From NCBI RefSeq assembly GCF_000716435.1, contig NZ_JNWO01000023.1, forward strand, positions 62,001-126,000: a stretch of DNA of 64,000 bases, written 5' to 3'. The translations under genes were made by a program, and so were the position numbers. The notes below the pieces were generated by a model. It ran no database searches. It saw only the letters and a program-made list of their open reading frames with translations, and had not been told where the DNA came from. The first letter of the stretch is position 1. The number at the start of each line of letters is the position of its first letter. The DNA comes from Streptomyces xylophagus (GTDB lineage Bacteria; Actinomycetota; Actinomycetes; Streptomycetales; Streptomycetaceae). This document shows, piece after piece, positions 44,366-54,444 of the stretch.

Positions 44366-46044
44366 CCGCCGTCGGCTGGCTGCCCGCCCCCACCGAGGAA
44401 CTCTTCGGCACGGAGGCCACGGCCGAGCAGTCGTACGAACTCCTCACGGTCGACGTACCGCCCACCACCTGGCTCTCCGCCCTGCGCACCGCCCGCGACG
44501 ACCTGGGCTGCACCTACTTCGACTGGCTGAGCGCGGTCGACGAACCGGGCACCGGCTTCCGCGTCTCGGCCCACGTCGTGGCACTGGCACCGGTACGCCG
44601 TCTCCTCGTCCGTACGACAGTCCCGCACGAGAACCCGGCGCTCCCCACCGCCGTGGACATCTACGCGGGCGCCGCCTGGCACGAACGCGAGACCCACGAA
44701 ATGTTCGGCGTCGACTTCGAGGGCCACCCGGCACTGGACCACCTCCTCCTCCCGGAGACCTTCGAAGGCCACCCCCTCCGCAAGGATTTCGTCCTGGCGG
44801 CCCGCGTAGCCAAGGCCTGGCCCGGCGCCAAGGAACCGGGCGAGTCCGACCACGGCGGCCCCAAACGCCGCCAGATGCTCCCACCAGGCGTCCCCGACCC
44901 GAACGAATGGGGCCCCCTGAAGGGCCAACTCCCCCCGGCCCCGGCCCGCCCGGCCCGAGGCGCAGCCCGAGCAGCGGGTGAGCGTCCAGCACGCGTGGTG
45001 GGTGAGCGCCCGCCCCGAGCAGCGGGTGAGCGTCCTGCGCAGGCGGTAGGTGAGAGTGGAGCTCCAGCAGTAGGTGAGCGCCCGGTACGCGCGGCAGGCG
45101 AGCGCCCGGTACGGCGCGCTCGTTCGGCGTCGGAGGGCTCGGTGAGCCAGGCGACACCGGGCGGGGGTGCGGTGCCGTCGGGTGACAGGGCCGCGCCATC
45201 GGTGGGACGTGACGTGCCGACGGCCGCGGGGCAGGGCCAGCCGGCCAAGGGCGGGCCTGTGGCGTCGGCGGGCGAAGATGCAGCGTCGCCGGTGGAGGGT
45301 GCGGTGCCGGCGACCGAAGGGCAGGCTCAGTCGGCCGAGGGCGGCCCTGCGGTGCCCTCGGCGGGGCCGCGCCGGGCGCGCAGCGCGAGCGAGGGTTCGG
45401 TGAGTCAGGGCCGGGATACCGGTACCGGTACCGGTACCGGTACCGGTACCGGTACCGGTACCGGTACTGAAACCGGCACAGGGTCTGGAACCGGGGAGCA
45501 GGTTTCGGCGCCCCCGGCCTCACCGCGCCGCACACGCAGCGCCTCGGAAGGCTCGGCGAGTCAACAGACGCCGGGCACGGCAACCCCTCGACGGTCACGC
45601 AGCGCGAGCGACGGCTCAGCTTCGCAGCAGGCTCCGGCACCAGCGCCTGCGCCTGCGGAACCGGCACCGGCACCGGCACCGGCACCGGCAGCAGAGCCAG
45701 CACCGGCGCCCGCAACAGAACCGGTACCGGAAGCGGCACGGGAGGGCACCCCCACCAAGCCCCCCACCGCCCCCCGCAGCGCGGACGCACCATGGCACCA
45801 CGCCCGCCCAGCCTTCGACGAGCCGGAGCCCGAGGCGGGGTCGGGGTCGGAGCCGGAGTCAGCGGAGTCGAAGCCGACGCCTGCCGCGAGGCCGGCCGAC
45901 AGGCCGTCAGGCGAAGCCGACTCGGCCACAGCTGAACCCGCCCCGGCCGCACCCGCACCCGCCGAACCCACTCCGGAAGCAGCCGACCCCGCTCCCGGCG
46001 CAGCCAACCCCACCCCCGACACCCCCGCAGGAGGCCCGCAGTGA
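44362..46044 (+). CDS. nuoC: NADH-quinone oxidoreductase subunit C with a long repeat tail
   Basis: Residues 1-185 are Nuo[26 protein letters not shown] and the signature [19 protein letters not shown]...[16 protein letters not shown]. The next 370 residues are low complexity: AGERPxR repeats (203-249), four RSASEGS-like units (254, 340, 392, 413), a Thr-Gly run (353-369) and Ala/Pro/Glu runs. The frame stays open to an ATGA overlap with nuoH, so the tail is real coding sequence. Normal NuoC is about 150-250 aa. No nuoD follows; in a standard operon nuoD would be here. Which NuoD the product pairs with is unknown. Confidence 0.93.
   Translation: MTAVGWLPAPTEELFGTEATAEQSYELLTVDVPPTTWLSALRTARDDLGCTYFDWLSAVDEPGTGFRVSAHVVALAPVRRLLVRTTVPHENPALPTAVDIYAGAAWHERETHEMFGVDFEGHPALDHLLLPETFEGHPLRKDFVLAARVAKAWPGAKEPGESDHGGPKRRQMLPPGVPDPNEWGPLKGQLPPAPARPARGAARAAGERPARVVGERPPRAAGERPAQAVGESGAPAVGERPVRAAGERPVRRARSASEGSVSQATPGGGAVPSGDRAAPSVGRDVPTAAGQGQPAKGGPVASAGEDAASPVEGAVPATEGQAQSAEGGPAVPSAGPRRARSASEGSVSQGRDTGTGTGTGTGTGTGTGTETGTGSGTGEQVSAPPASPRRTRSASEGSASQQTPGTATPRRSRSASDGSASQQAPAPAPAPAEPAPAPAPAPAAEPAPAPATEPVPEAAREGTPTKPPTAPRSADAPWHHARPAFDEPEPEAGSGSEPESAESKPTPAARPADRPSGEADSATAEPAPAAPAPAEPTPEAADPAPGAANPTPDTPAGGPQ
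44968..45108 (+). repeat. AGERP repeat block in nuoC
   Basis: About six units of roughly 10 residues with the core AGERPxR or VGERPxR, encoded by 30-33-bp repeats; copies have diverged by point changes. Confidence 0.8.
45418..45465 (+). repeat. GGTACC hexamer microsatellite in nuoC
   Basis: An uninterrupted run of ACCGGT/GGTACC hexamers, about eight units, encodes alternating Thr-Gly. The unit is its own reverse complement, so the run can fold on itself. It keeps the frame. Confidence 0.95.
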
Positions 46045-47009
46045 ACGACGCGCTCGACGTCGCCCTGCGACTCCTGATCGTCTTCGTCGTCTTCCTCACC
46101 TTCCCCCTGATCGTCGGTCAGACCGAGCACAAGGTGATGGCCCACATGCAGGGCCGCCTCGGCCCGATGTACGCCGGCGGCTTCCACGGCTGGGCCCAAC
46201 TCGTCGCGGACGGCGTGAAGTTCGCGCAGAAGGAAGACATCGTCCCGGCGGGCGCGGACCGCCGTATCTTCCAACTCGCCCCCGCTGTCGCCCTCCTCCC
46301 GTACCTGCTCGTCCTTCTCGCCATCCCGATCGGCCCCGGCGAGGGCGCCGTCGGCCAGGTCCTGGACGCGGGCATCTTCTTCGTCCTCGCGGTGATGGGC
46401 GTGAGCGTGCTCGGCTCCCTCATGGCTGGCTGGGCCTCCGCCAACAAGTTCTCCCTCCTCGGCGGCCTCCGCACCGCCGCACAACTCCTCGCCTACGAAC
46501 TCCCCATGCTGCTCACCGCCGCCTCCGTGGCGATGGCAGCCGGCACGGTCTCACTCCCCGGCATCCTCGACGCCTTCCACTGGTGGTGGCTGCCCTGGCA
46601 GCTCGTCGGCGCGATCGTGTTCTTCGTGGCGGGCCTGGCCGAACTCCAGCGCCCTCCCTTCGACATGCCCGTCGCCGACTCCGAGATCATCTTCGGCGCC
46701 TACACCGAATACACCGGTCTCCGCTTCGCCCTCTTCCTCCTCGCCGAGTACGCCGGAATCGTCGTCCTGTGCGGCCTGACCACCGTCCTCTTCCTGGGCG
46801 GCTGGCACGGCCCGTGGGGCGCGGACGGCCTCGGCTGGGTGTGGACCCTGCTGAAGACCGCACTCCTCGCCTTCGTCGTCATCTGGCTCCGCGTCACCTA
46901 TCCCCGCCTGCGCGAGGACCAGCTCCAGAAGCTCTCCTGGACCCTCCTCGTCCCCCTCTCCCTCGCTCAGATCGCCCTCACCGGCATCGTGAAGGTGGTG
47001 TTCCTCTGA
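46041..47009 (+). CDS. nuoH: NADH-quinone oxidoreductase subunit H (second set)
   Basis: The membrane subunit next to the quinone site, 322 aa with about eight helices. Motifs: [62 protein letters not shown] and [39 protein letters not shown]. The sequence is normal in length with no repeat tail. Overlaps nuoC by ATGA and nuoI by TGATG. Confidence 0.96.
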   Translation: MNDALDVALRLLIVFVVFLTFPLIVGQTEHKVMAHMQGRLGPMYAGGFHGWAQLVADGVKFAQKEDIVPAGADRRIFQLAPAVALLPYLLVLLAIPIGPGEGAVGQVLDAGIFFVLAVMGVSVLGSLMAGWASANKFSLLGGLRTAAQLLAYELPMLLTAASVAMAAGTVSLPGILDAFHWWWLPWQLVGAIVFFVAGLAELQRPPFDMPVADSEIIFGAYTEYTGLRFALFLLAEYAGIVVLCGLTTVLFLGGWHGPWGADGLGWVWTLLKTALLAFVVIWLRVTYPRLREDQLQKLSWTLLVPLSLAQIALTGIVKVVFL

Positions 47010-47932
47010 TGTCCCCGATCCCCGGCTCCGGCCTGGCCAAGGGTCTGGCCGTCACCCTCCGCACGATGACGAAGAAGACCGTCACCGAGCAGTACCCGGA
47101 CACCCAGCCCGATCTCCCGCCCCGCACCCGCGGAGTCATCGGCCTCTTCGAGGAGAACTGCACGGTCTGCATGCTCTGCGCCCGCGAGTGCCCCGACTGG
47201 TGCATCTACATCGACTCCCACAAGGAGACGGTCCCGGCGGCGGCCCCCGGTGGCCGCGAGCGCAGCCGCAACGTCCTCGACCGCTTCGCCATCGACTTCT
47301 CCCTGTGCATGTACTGCGGTATCTGCATCGAGGTCTGTCCTTTCGACGCGCTGTTCTGGTCCCCGGAGTTCGAGTACGCCGAGACCGACATCCACGAACT
47401 CACCCACGAACGCGACAAGCTCCGCGAGTGGATGTGGACCGTCCCGGCCCCACCCGCCCTCGACCCCGGCGCCGAGGAACCCAAGGAGATCGCCGCCGCC
47501 CACAAGACAGCCGAGAAGCTGGCCGCGGCACAGGCCGCCGCGACTCAAGCCGCAGCACCGGCCGCAGCACCGGCCGCGACTCAGGCCGCACAGGTCCCGC
47601 AAGCCGGCGAGGCCGAAGAGGTCGCCCAGGCCCCGGAGGCCACCGAGGCCGCACCGACCAAGCCGGCAGAGGTCACGTCGACCAAGCCTGCGGAGACCAT
47701 GCCTGCCAAGCCGGCAGAGGCCGCGTCAGCCAAGCCGGCAGGGACTGCGGCGGCCAAGCCGGTAGAGGCCGAGCCTGCAGAGGCCGCGTCAGCCAAGCCC
47801 GCAGGGACCGCGCCGACCAAGCCCGCAGAGGTCACACCGACCAAGCCCACAGAGGCCGCCCCGCCCCGCCCCGCCGAGGCCGCCCCGACCGAACCCGCCG
47901 ACCCCACCGAGCCGCCGGAGGGACAGTCGTGA
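47009..47932 (+). CDS. nuoI: NADH-quinone oxidoreductase subunit I with a KPAE repeat tail
   Basis: Carries two [4Fe-4S] clusters: Cys 51, 54, 57, 61 ([12 protein letters not shown]) and Cys 100, 103, 106, 110 ([12 protein letters not shown]). The conserved domain ends near residue 160. Residues 161-307 are Ala/Pro/Lys/Glu-rich, with about ten 8-residue units of the form xTKPAEV between 215 and 297. Normal NuoI is about 160-210 aa. Start ATG 47009 shares a base with the nuoH stop; it ends in a GTGA overlap with nuoJ. Confidence 0.94.
   Translation: MSPIPGSGLAKGLAVTLRTMTKKTVTEQYPDTQPDLPPRTRGVIGLFEENCTVCMLCARECPDWCIYIDSHKETVPAAAPGGRERSRNVLDRFAIDFSLCMYCGICIEVCPFDALFWSPEFEYAETDIHELTHERDKLREWMWTVPAPPALDPGAEEPKEIAAAHKTAEKLAAAQAAATQAAAPAAAPAATQAAQVPQAGEAEEVAQAPEATEAAPTKPAEVTSTKPAETMPAKPAEAASAKPAGTAAAKPVEAEPAEAASAKPAGTAPTKPAEVTPTKPTEAAPPRPAEAAPTEPADPTEPPEGQS
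47651..47899 (+). repeat. 24-bp repeat array in the nuoI tail
   Basis: Imperfect 24-bp units encode eight-residue repeats around KPAE/KPAG, about ten copies, in the NuoI C-terminal extension. Confidence 0.85.
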
Positions 47933-48759
47933 CCCTCGCCGCCATCGCCTCGGCAACCGCGACCACTGCCCCGGCAACCGTCGCCGCCACCCACCCGCAC
48001 GGCTTCCTCTCCCCGACCGGCGCCGAGATCGCCTTCCTCCTCGTCGGCCTGGTCACCTTCGGCGCCGCCCTGGTTACCGTCACCACCAAGCAGCTGGTGC
48101 ACGCCGCTCTGTGGTTGGTGGTCGCCCTCGGGGGCCTCGCCGTCGAATACCTCCTGCTCACCGCCGAGTTCATCGCCTGGGTGCAGGTCCTCATCTATGT
48201 CGGTTCCGTCGTGGTCCTCCTTCTCTTCGGTCTGATGCTCACCAAGGCCCCCATCGGCCGCTCGCCGGACGCGGACTCCGGCAACCGGTGGGCCGCCCTC
48301 GCCGTGGCCGTCGCCGCCGCGGCGGCCCTGGTGTGGGTCGTCGTCGACGCCTTCCGCGCGACCTGGATGGACCTGGACGGTCCGGCCGCCGGCTCGACCG
48401 CGGTGACCGGCGCGAGCCTGTTCCAGAACTGGGTCCTCCCCTTCGAGGCCCTCTCCGTCCTTCTCCTCGCGGCCCTGGTCGGCGCGATCGTCCTGTCCCG
48501 CAAAGCGAAGGCGGAGTCGAGCTCTCCCCCTGTGAACTCCCGGGGTGCGACCGGTAGTTCCCCATCCGTCCCGGATTCCCGCAATCACACGTTCGGGCGA
48601 AATGGCCGGTCTCAAGGCAACGATCCGACCGAGCGGAACACCCCGTCACAGCTGAAGAACCCCACCGAGCTGAAGAACCCCACCGAGCTGAAGAACCCCA
48701 CCAAGCTGAAGAACCCCACGGAGCACAACAACCCCACCGAGCAGAAGGGAGCCCGCTGA
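47929..48759 (+). CDS. nuoJ: NADH-quinone oxidoreductase subunit J with a repeat tail
   Basis: A 276-aa membrane subunit with five helices (for example [73 protein letters not shown]). The C-terminal 85 residues are hydrophilic, ending in a five-unit LKNPTE repeat. GTG at 47929 has GGAGGG upstream. Its stop overlaps the nuoK ATG (TGATG). Confidence 0.94.
   Translation: MTLAAIASATATTAPATVAATHPHGFLSPTGAEIAFLLVGLVTFGAALVTVTTKQLVHAALWLVVALGGLAVEYLLLTAEFIAWVQVLIYVGSVVVLLLFGLMLTKAPIGRSPDADSGNRWAALAVAVAAAAALVWVVVDAFRATWMDLDGPAAGSTAVTGASLFQNWVLPFEALSVLLLAALVGAIVLSRKAKAESSSPPVNSRGATGSSPSVPDSRNHTFGRNGRSQGNDPTERNTPSQLKNPTELKNPTELKNPTKLKNPTEHNNPTEQKGAR
48652..48741 (+). repeat. 18-bp tandem repeat at the 3' end of nuoJ
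   Basis: Five units of CTGAAGAACCCCACCGAG, the last ones with point changes, encode LKNPTE copies up to the C-terminus. The near identity of the units points to recent expansion. Confidence 0.95.
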
Positions 48760-49163
48760 TGCACCTCGTCTATCCCGCCGTGCTCTCCGCCCTCCTCTTC
48801 TGCACGGGTATCTACGGCGTCCTCGCCCGCCGCAACGCGATCCTCGTCCTGATGTCGGTCGAGCTGATGCTCAACGCCGTCAACCTGAACCTGGTCGCCT
48901 TCGACGTCTGGCTCAGCAGGACCGCCGACGAGAAGCTGCACTCCGGCCAGGCCCTGACCCTGTTCACCATCGCCATCGCCGCCGCCGAGATCGGCATCGG
49001 CCTGGCGATCGTCCTCGCGGTCTACCGGGGCCGCGGCACCTCGGACATCGACAAGCTCCGCGACACCGCCGAGGGTTACGAAACCGACGGCCCCGACAGC
49101 GACGCCGTTGACGGCGACGGCACCGAGCCCCCCGCGGCCGAGAAGGCTGAGGCCACCGCGTGA
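48759..49163 (+). CDS. nuoK: NADH-quinone oxidoreductase subunit K (second set)
   Basis: A 134-aa subunit with three helices. [28 protein letters not shown] contains the conserved membrane Glu used in proton pumping; [15 protein letters not shown] holds the second. A short acidic tail follows. Overlaps nuoL by GTGA. Confidence 0.95.
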   Translation: MHLVYPAVLSALLFCTGIYGVLARRNAILVLMSVELMLNAVNLNLVAFDVWLSRTADEKLHSGQALTLFTIAIAAAEIGIGLAIVLAVYRGRGTSDIDKLRDTAEGYETDGPDSDAVDGDGTEPPAAEKAEATA

Positions 49164-51154
49164 CCACGACCACCCTCGCCGTCCTCGTCCCTCTCCTCCC
49201 GTTCCTGGGCGCCGCGGCCGGCCTGCTCCTGGGCCGCACCGCCCCCGGTTTCGTCCGCCCGCTCGCCGTGCTGCCGACGCTCGCCGCGCTCGCGCTTGCC
49301 GCGGTCGTCGCCGTACGCCAGGGCGGCGACGCGGCCATCGACTCCGCCACCGAACTCACGCCCACCGGCTCGGTCCCCGTCGAACTCGCCCTGCACATCG
49401 ACGGCTTCGCCGCCCTCGTCGCCGTCCTGGTCGGCTTCGTCGCCACCTGTGTGCAGATCTACTCGACGGGCTACCTGCGCGACGACCCGCGCTACCCCTC
49501 GTACGCCGCCCTCGTCTCCCTCTTCACCTCCGCGATGCTCCTCGTCGTCTACTCCGGCGACCTGATCGTGCTGCTGGTCGGCTGGGAAGTCATGGGCATC
49601 TGCTCCTACTTCCTCGTCGGCCACTACTGGGAGACCCCGGAGGCCCGCGCCGCCTCCATCAAGGCCTTCCTCGTCACCAAACTCGGCGATGTCCCCTTCC
49701 TGATCGGCCTGTTCGCGCTCGCCACCGACGCCGGGTCCTTCCGCATCACCAAGGTGCTCGGCACCGTCGCGGGCGGCGGGCTGCACCACCCGACGCTGAT
49801 CGCCCTGCTGCTCCTGGCCGGGGTGGCGGGCAAGTCCGCGCAGTTTCCGCTGCACACCTGGCTCCCCGACGCGATGGCGGGCCCGACCCCCGTCTCCGCG
49901 CTGATCCACGCCGCGACGATGGTCGCCGCCGGTGTCTACTTCATCGCCCGTCTCCTCCCGGTCTTCGAGGCCTCCTCGGCCGCGATGGTCGTCCTCGCCG
50001 TCATGGCCGCCGTGACGATGGCCGGCTCGGGTCTCGCCGCGCTCGCCCAGGACGACATCAAACGCGTCCTCGCCTACTCGACGATCGGCCAACTCGGCTA
50101 CATGACCGGCGCCCTAGCCGTCGGCGACCGTGGTGCCGCCGTCTTCCACCTCCTGTCCCACGGCGCCTTCAAGGCACTGCTCTTCCTCGCGGCCGGCGTG
50201 ATCATCCACGCCTCCGGCACCAACTCGCTGGCCGCCATGTCCCGCATGGGCAACCTGCGCGCCCGTGTCCCCGACGCCTTCTGGACGATGACCGTGGCGC
50301 TCCTCGCGCTCGCCGCGATCCCGCCGTTCAGCGGCTTCTTCTCCAAGGAGTCCGTCCTCGGCGCCGCCGAACACGCGGCCACCGAGCACACCTCACACAT
50401 CCCCGGTGCCGCGGGCTGGATCGTCCTCGTCGCCGGCCTGCTCACGGCCCTGCTCACCGCCGCGTACGCGACACGCCTGTGGCTGCTCGCCTTCCACGGC
50501 CGGGGAGTTGAGGCTCCCGACCACGGTAGGCAGCCCGTGGCGATGAACGCCGTGCTGTGGGTGCTCGCCGTTCCGTCCCTCGCCCTCGGCGGACTCGCCT
50601 ACCGCGTGCTCCCCGACTGGTTCGACGGCCGCGACCTGACCCCGACGCTCACCACATCGGTGCTGGGCACGGGCGTCGCTCTGGTCGGCGGCATCCTCAC
50701 CTACGGCGCTTGGCGGCACACCACCGCGCTCGCGGCCCGCGCACCGATGGGTGCGGTCGCGGCCCACCCGGAGGGCGACGCCGGACTCGTCGAGGCCGAG
50801 GCCATCGCGAGCCACACCGCCGCCTACGGAGACGTGGCCTCGGCACCCGACCCGGCGGACCCGGGCCGCCTCCTGCTCGGCCCGCTGCACCGCCACGCGG
50901 CCTCCGGCTTCCACCTCGACGCCGTGTACGCGGTGCTGTTCGTCCGCCCGGTGATGGCGGCGGCGAGTCTCGTCCGGTTCCTCGACCGCGAGGTCGTCGA
51001 CACCTACGTAAGCGGCGCGGGCACCCTGCCCCGCCTGCTCGGAGCCGCCGTACGGCGCGCCCAGACCGGCAATATGCAGACCTATGTGAGCGCGCTGCTC
51101 GCCGGCACCGTCGTCCTGACGGTCGCCGTCCTCCTCGTCGCCACGGGAGCGTGA
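49160..51154 (+). CDS. nuoL: NADH-quinone oxidoreductase subunit L (second set)
   Basis: A 664-aa antiporter-like pump subunit. Key motifs: [30 protein letters not shown] (Glu), [41 protein letters not shown] (Lys/His), [32 protein letters not shown]. The C-terminal long amphipathic helix region is present. GTG at 49160. Length is in the normal range. Confidence 0.96.
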   Translation: MTTTTLAVLVPLLPFLGAAAGLLLGRTAPGFVRPLAVLPTLAALALAAVVAVRQGGDAAIDSATELTPTGSVPVELALHIDGFAALVAVLVGFVATCVQIYSTGYLRDDPRYPSYAALVSLFTSAMLLVVYSGDLIVLLVGWEVMGICSYFLVGHYWETPEARAASIKAFLVTKLGDVPFLIGLFALATDAGSFRITKVLGTVAGGGLHHPTLIALLLLAGVAGKSAQFPLHTWLPDAMAGPTPVSALIHAATMVAAGVYFIARLLPVFEASSAAMVVLAVMAAVTMAGSGLAALAQDDIKRVLAYSTIGQLGYMTGALAVGDRGAAVFHLLSHGAFKALLFLAAGVIIHASGTNSLAAMSRMGNLRARVPDAFWTMTVALLALAAIPPFSGFFSKESVLGAAEHAATEHTSHIPGAAGWIVLVAGLLTALLTAAYATRLWLLAFHGRGVEAPDHGRQPVAMNAVLWVLAVPSLALGGLAYRVLPDWFDGRDLTPTLTTSVLGTGVALVGGILTYGAWRHTTALAARAPMGAVAAHPEGDAGLVEAEAIASHTAAYGDVASAPDPADPGRLLLGPLHRHAASGFHLDAVYAVLFVRPVMAAASLVRFLDREVVDTYVSGAGTLPRLLGAAVRRAQTGNMQTYVSALLAGTVVLTVAVLLVATGA

Positions 51155-51160
51155 GCAGGC

Positions 51161-52735
51161 GTGATCGATATCAACGAGTCCGTGATGCAGGTCCTTCTGG
51201 CATTCGTCGTCGTCGGCCCGCTCCTCGGCGCCGTCGCCGCCCTGCTGCCCGCCCCGCCCGGGCTGAAGGGGAAGTCGCCCGAGCAGGCCGTACTAAGGCA
51301 CGGCGTCACCGTGACCGGCGTGATCCTCATCGCCGCGATCGTCCTCGCGCTCGGCTTCGACCACGACCATCCGTCGAAGATGCAGGCCACGACCGACATC
51401 AGCTGGATCCCCGCACTCGACGTGCGCATCCACCTCGGCATCGACGGCATCTCCCTCCCCCTCCTGGTCCTGACCGCGCTGCTGACCTTCCTCTGCGCGC
51501 TCTACTCCTACTTCAAGATGCCTACGGGCCCGTCCCCGAAGGCATTCGTCGCCCTGATCCTCGTCCTGGAGTCCGGCACCCTCGCCACCTTCGCCGTCCT
51601 CGACCTGATCCTCTTCTTCCTCGCCTTCGAGACCGTCCTCATCCCGATGTACTTCCTCATCGCCCGCTGGGGCGGCGCCCAACGGACCCGGGCCGCCTGG
51701 AAGTTCATCCTCTTCGCACTGCTCGGTTCCGTCGTCATGCTGCTCGGCCTGCTCCTGATCGGAATCAAGGCGGGCACATTCGACATGGTGGCACTCGCCA
51801 CTGACAACGGCCGGTCGCTGACCACATCCGTGCAGGTCATCGCCGTTCTGGCGATCGGGATCGGGCTCGCGGTGAAGACGCCGATGTGGCCGCTGCACAG
51901 CTGGCTGCCCGACGCCCACACCGCCGCCCCGACCGTCGGCTCGGTCCTGCTGGCCGGCGTCCTGCTGAAGATGGGCACGTACGGGTTCGTCCGCATCCTG
52001 CTGCCGATCGCCCCCGACGGCATGCACACCTTCGCGCCCTACCTTGCCGCCTTCGCCGTCGTCGGGATCATCTACGGCTCCCTGGCCTGCCTCGCCCTCG
52101 CCAGACAGGGCGCGAAGGGCGATCTCAAGCGCCTCATCGCCTACTCCTCCGTCGGCCACATGGGCTTCGTCCTGCTCGGCATCTCGACGATGACCCCGAC
52201 CGGCGTGAACGGCGCGCTGTTCGCCAACATCGCCCACGGCCTCATCACCGGCCTCCTCTTCTTCCTCGTCGGCGCCCTCAAGGACCGCACGGGCACCACC
52301 GACCTGGACACCCTCGCCGAAGGGACCGGCGCAGCCCTCTACGGCAAGGCCCCGCGCCTCGGCGGCCTGCTCGCCTTCGCCGCCGTCGCCTCGCTCGGAC
52401 TGCCCGGACTCGCCGGATTCTGGGGCGAGATGCTGGCCCTGTTCGGCGCGTTCAAGCCCGCCGCCGACCTCAGCCGCCCCGCGTTCCTCACCTTCATGGC
52501 GATCGCGGCCTTCGGCACCCTGCTGACCGCCGCGTACATGCTCGCCGTGGTCCGCCGCGTCTGCATGGGCGCCGTGGCGCAGGAGACGCCGAAGCTCGCC
52601 GACGTCCAGACGTACGAGTTCGCGGCCTGGACCCCGCTCGTCGCCCTCACCGTCGCCGCCGGCCTGTGGCCGAAGGCACTCCTCGGCCTGACCGACCCGG
52701 CCGTGCAGCAGCTCCTCGCAGGAGGCACCCGATGA
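51161..52735 (+). CDS. nuoM: NADH-quinone oxidoreductase subunit M (second set)
   Basis: A 524-aa pump subunit with about 14 helices. Motifs: FFLAFETVLIPMYFLIARWGG (Glu), VKTPMWPLHSWLPDAHTAAPTVGSVLLAGVLLKMGTYGFVRILLP and LIAYSSVGHMGFVLLGI. GTG at 51161 lies 6 bp after nuoL; the ribosome site is weak, so coupling is likely. Overlaps nuoN by ATGA. Confidence 0.96.
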   Translation: MIDINESVMQVLLAFVVVGPLLGAVAALLPAPPGLKGKSPEQAVLRHGVTVTGVILIAAIVLALGFDHDHPSKMQATTDISWIPALDVRIHLGIDGISLPLLVLTALLTFLCALYSYFKMPTGPSPKAFVALILVLESGTLATFAVLDLILFFLAFETVLIPMYFLIARWGGAQRTRAAWKFILFALLGSVVMLLGLLLIGIKAGTFDMVALATDNGRSLTTSVQVIAVLAIGIGLAVKTPMWPLHSWLPDAHTAAPTVGSVLLAGVLLKMGTYGFVRILLPIAPDGMHTFAPYLAAFAVVGIIYGSLACLALARQGAKGDLKRLIAYSSVGHMGFVLLGISTMTPTGVNGALFANIAHGLITGLLFFLVGALKDRTGTTDLDTLAEGTGAALYGKAPRLGGLLAFAAVASLGLPGLAGFWGEMLALFGAFKPAADLSRPAFLTFMAIAAFGTLLTAAYMLAVVRRVCMGAVAQETPKLADVQTYEFAAWTPLVALTVAAGLWPKALLGLTDPAVQQLLAGGTR

Positions 52736-54255
52736 GCGCCCTGGCCCAGCCTCTCGCGGAGTCGATGGTCCAGTCCGTCGACTGGCTCGCGATCGCACCG
52801 CCCACGATCACGGCGGTCGTCGGCCTGGTGGTCCTCGTCGCCGACCTGTTCCTCCAGGAGGCCCGAAAAGCCCTCCTCGGCTGGGTGTCGGTCGCGGGCC
52901 TGGCCGCCTCAGCGCTCATGCTGCTGCCCCTCCTGGACGGCGACCGGGCCACCTTCTGCCTCACCGGCGACGCGACCGCCTGCAGCTATACGGCGGACCA
53001 CTTCACCCTGGTCATCCAGTTCCTGGTCCTCGGCGGCGCCCTCGTGGCTGCCCTTCTGTCGATCACCACCCTGAAGGACGCCGACAAGGGACTCCCCGAA
53101 GGGGAGTACTGGTTCCTGCTGCTGTCCTCCGCCGCGGGCGCCGCCCTCCTGCCCGCCTCCCGCGACCTCGCGACCCTGATCGTCGCCCTGGAGGTCGCCT
53201 CCCTGCCCGCCTTCGCCCTCGTAGGCATCCGGCACGGCGACAAGAAGTCCGCCGAAGCGGCCCTCAAGTTCTTCCTGTCCTCGGTCACCGCGACCGCGGT
53301 CAGCCTGATGGGCGTCAGCTTCGTGTACGCCACCACGGGCACCCTGTACCTCACGCAGATCGCCGACCGCATCCAGCACGTGGACGGTCAGTTCCACACC
53401 CTCGCCCAGACCGGCGTCGTCCTCACCCTCATCGGCTTCGCCTTCAAGACGGCAGCCGTCCCCTTCCACTTCTGGGTACCGGACACCTACGTAGGAGCAC
53501 CCCTCCCGATCGCCGCCTACTTGTCGGTCGTCGGCAAGGCGGTCGGCTTCTCCGGCCTGATCCTCGTCACCGTCGTCGCCTTCCCGTCGTACGCCGACGT
53601 ATGGGGCCCGGCACTCGCCGCACTGGCCGCCCTCACCATGACGGTCGGCAACCTGGGCGCCCTGCGCCAACAGGCCACGCGCGCGTACAGCGCGGTACGA
53701 CTGCTCGCCTGGTCCTCCGTCGGCCAGGCCGGCTACCTCCTCGTACCGATCGCCGCCGCCGCGTACTCCAAGGACGCCCAGAAGTCGATCGGCTCCACCG
53801 TCGCCTACGCCCTCATGTACGCGGCCGTGAACCTCGGCGCCTTCGCGGTGGCCGCCCTGGTGGGCCGTAGCAGAGCCCTCAACCGCATCAGCGACTATCG
53901 CGGCCTGTACGCGTCGAACCCCCTGGCCGCTCTGCTCCTGGCCTTCTTCCTGCTGTGCCTCGCCGGGCTGCCGCCGGGTGTCATCGGGCTCTTCGCGAAG
54001 GTCACCGTGTTCTCGGCGGCCGTCGACGCGGGTCTGGGCTGGCTGGCTGTCGTCATGGCCGTCAACGTGGTGATCGCGCTCTTCTACTACCTCCAGTGGA
54101 CGGCCCTGCTGTTCCGCGTCCCCGAGGGCGAACACGACAAGCACCGCGTCCCCGCCCCCCTCACCGCAGCGCTCGCCCTGACCGGCGCCCTCGGAATCGC
54201 CCTCTCCGGAGCACCCCAACTGGTCCTGCGCTTCGCCGACACCGGACTCTTCTGA
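52732..54255 (+). CDS. nuoN: NADH-quinone oxidoreductase subunit N (second set)
   Basis: A 507-aa pump subunit. Motifs: LIVALEVASLPAFALVGIRHGDKKSAEAALKFFLSS, AFKTAAVPFHFWVPDTYVGAPLPIAAYLSVVGKAVGFSGL and LLAWSSVGQAGYLLVPI. ATG at 52732 follows GGAGG. It is the last nuo gene; a 189-bp gap precedes htpX. Confidence 0.96.
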   Translation: MSALAQPLAESMVQSVDWLAIAPPTITAVVGLVVLVADLFLQEARKALLGWVSVAGLAASALMLLPLLDGDRATFCLTGDATACSYTADHFTLVIQFLVLGGALVAALLSITTLKDADKGLPEGEYWFLLLSSAAGAALLPASRDLATLIVALEVASLPAFALVGIRHGDKKSAEAALKFFLSSVTATAVSLMGVSFVYATTGTLYLTQIADRIQHVDGQFHTLAQTGVVLTLIGFAFKTAAVPFHFWVPDTYVGAPLPIAAYLSVVGKAVGFSGLILVTVVAFPSYADVWGPALAALAALTMTVGNLGALRQQATRAYSAVRLLAWSSVGQAGYLLVPIAAAAYSKDAQKSIGSTVAYALMYAAVNLGAFAVAALVGRSRALNRISDYRGLYASNPLAALLLAFFLLCLAGLPPGVIGLFAKVTVFSAAVDAGLGWLAVVMAVNVVIALFYYLQWTALLFRVPEGEHDKHRVPAPLTAALALTGALGIALSGAPQLVLRFADTGLF

Positions 54256-54444
54256 GCCACCGGCACATACCGCTGTCCTCACCCGGACGGCCCACCCCCG
54301 GCGCCGTACGCACAAGGGAACTAGAGCCCCCCGCCTGGCGTTGACCAGTACGGGAGGGTCCACTGGACGTGGCACCACGACACCAGTGGCATCAGAGATC
54401 AGCAAGCAAAGGGTTCCCCTGCTGCACGATTTGGAGGGCGTACC

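Noticed and set aside
44444..46099. Antisense frame through the nuoC tail
   Set aside because: The tail's plus frame ends precisely in the nuoH overlap, so plus is the coding strand.
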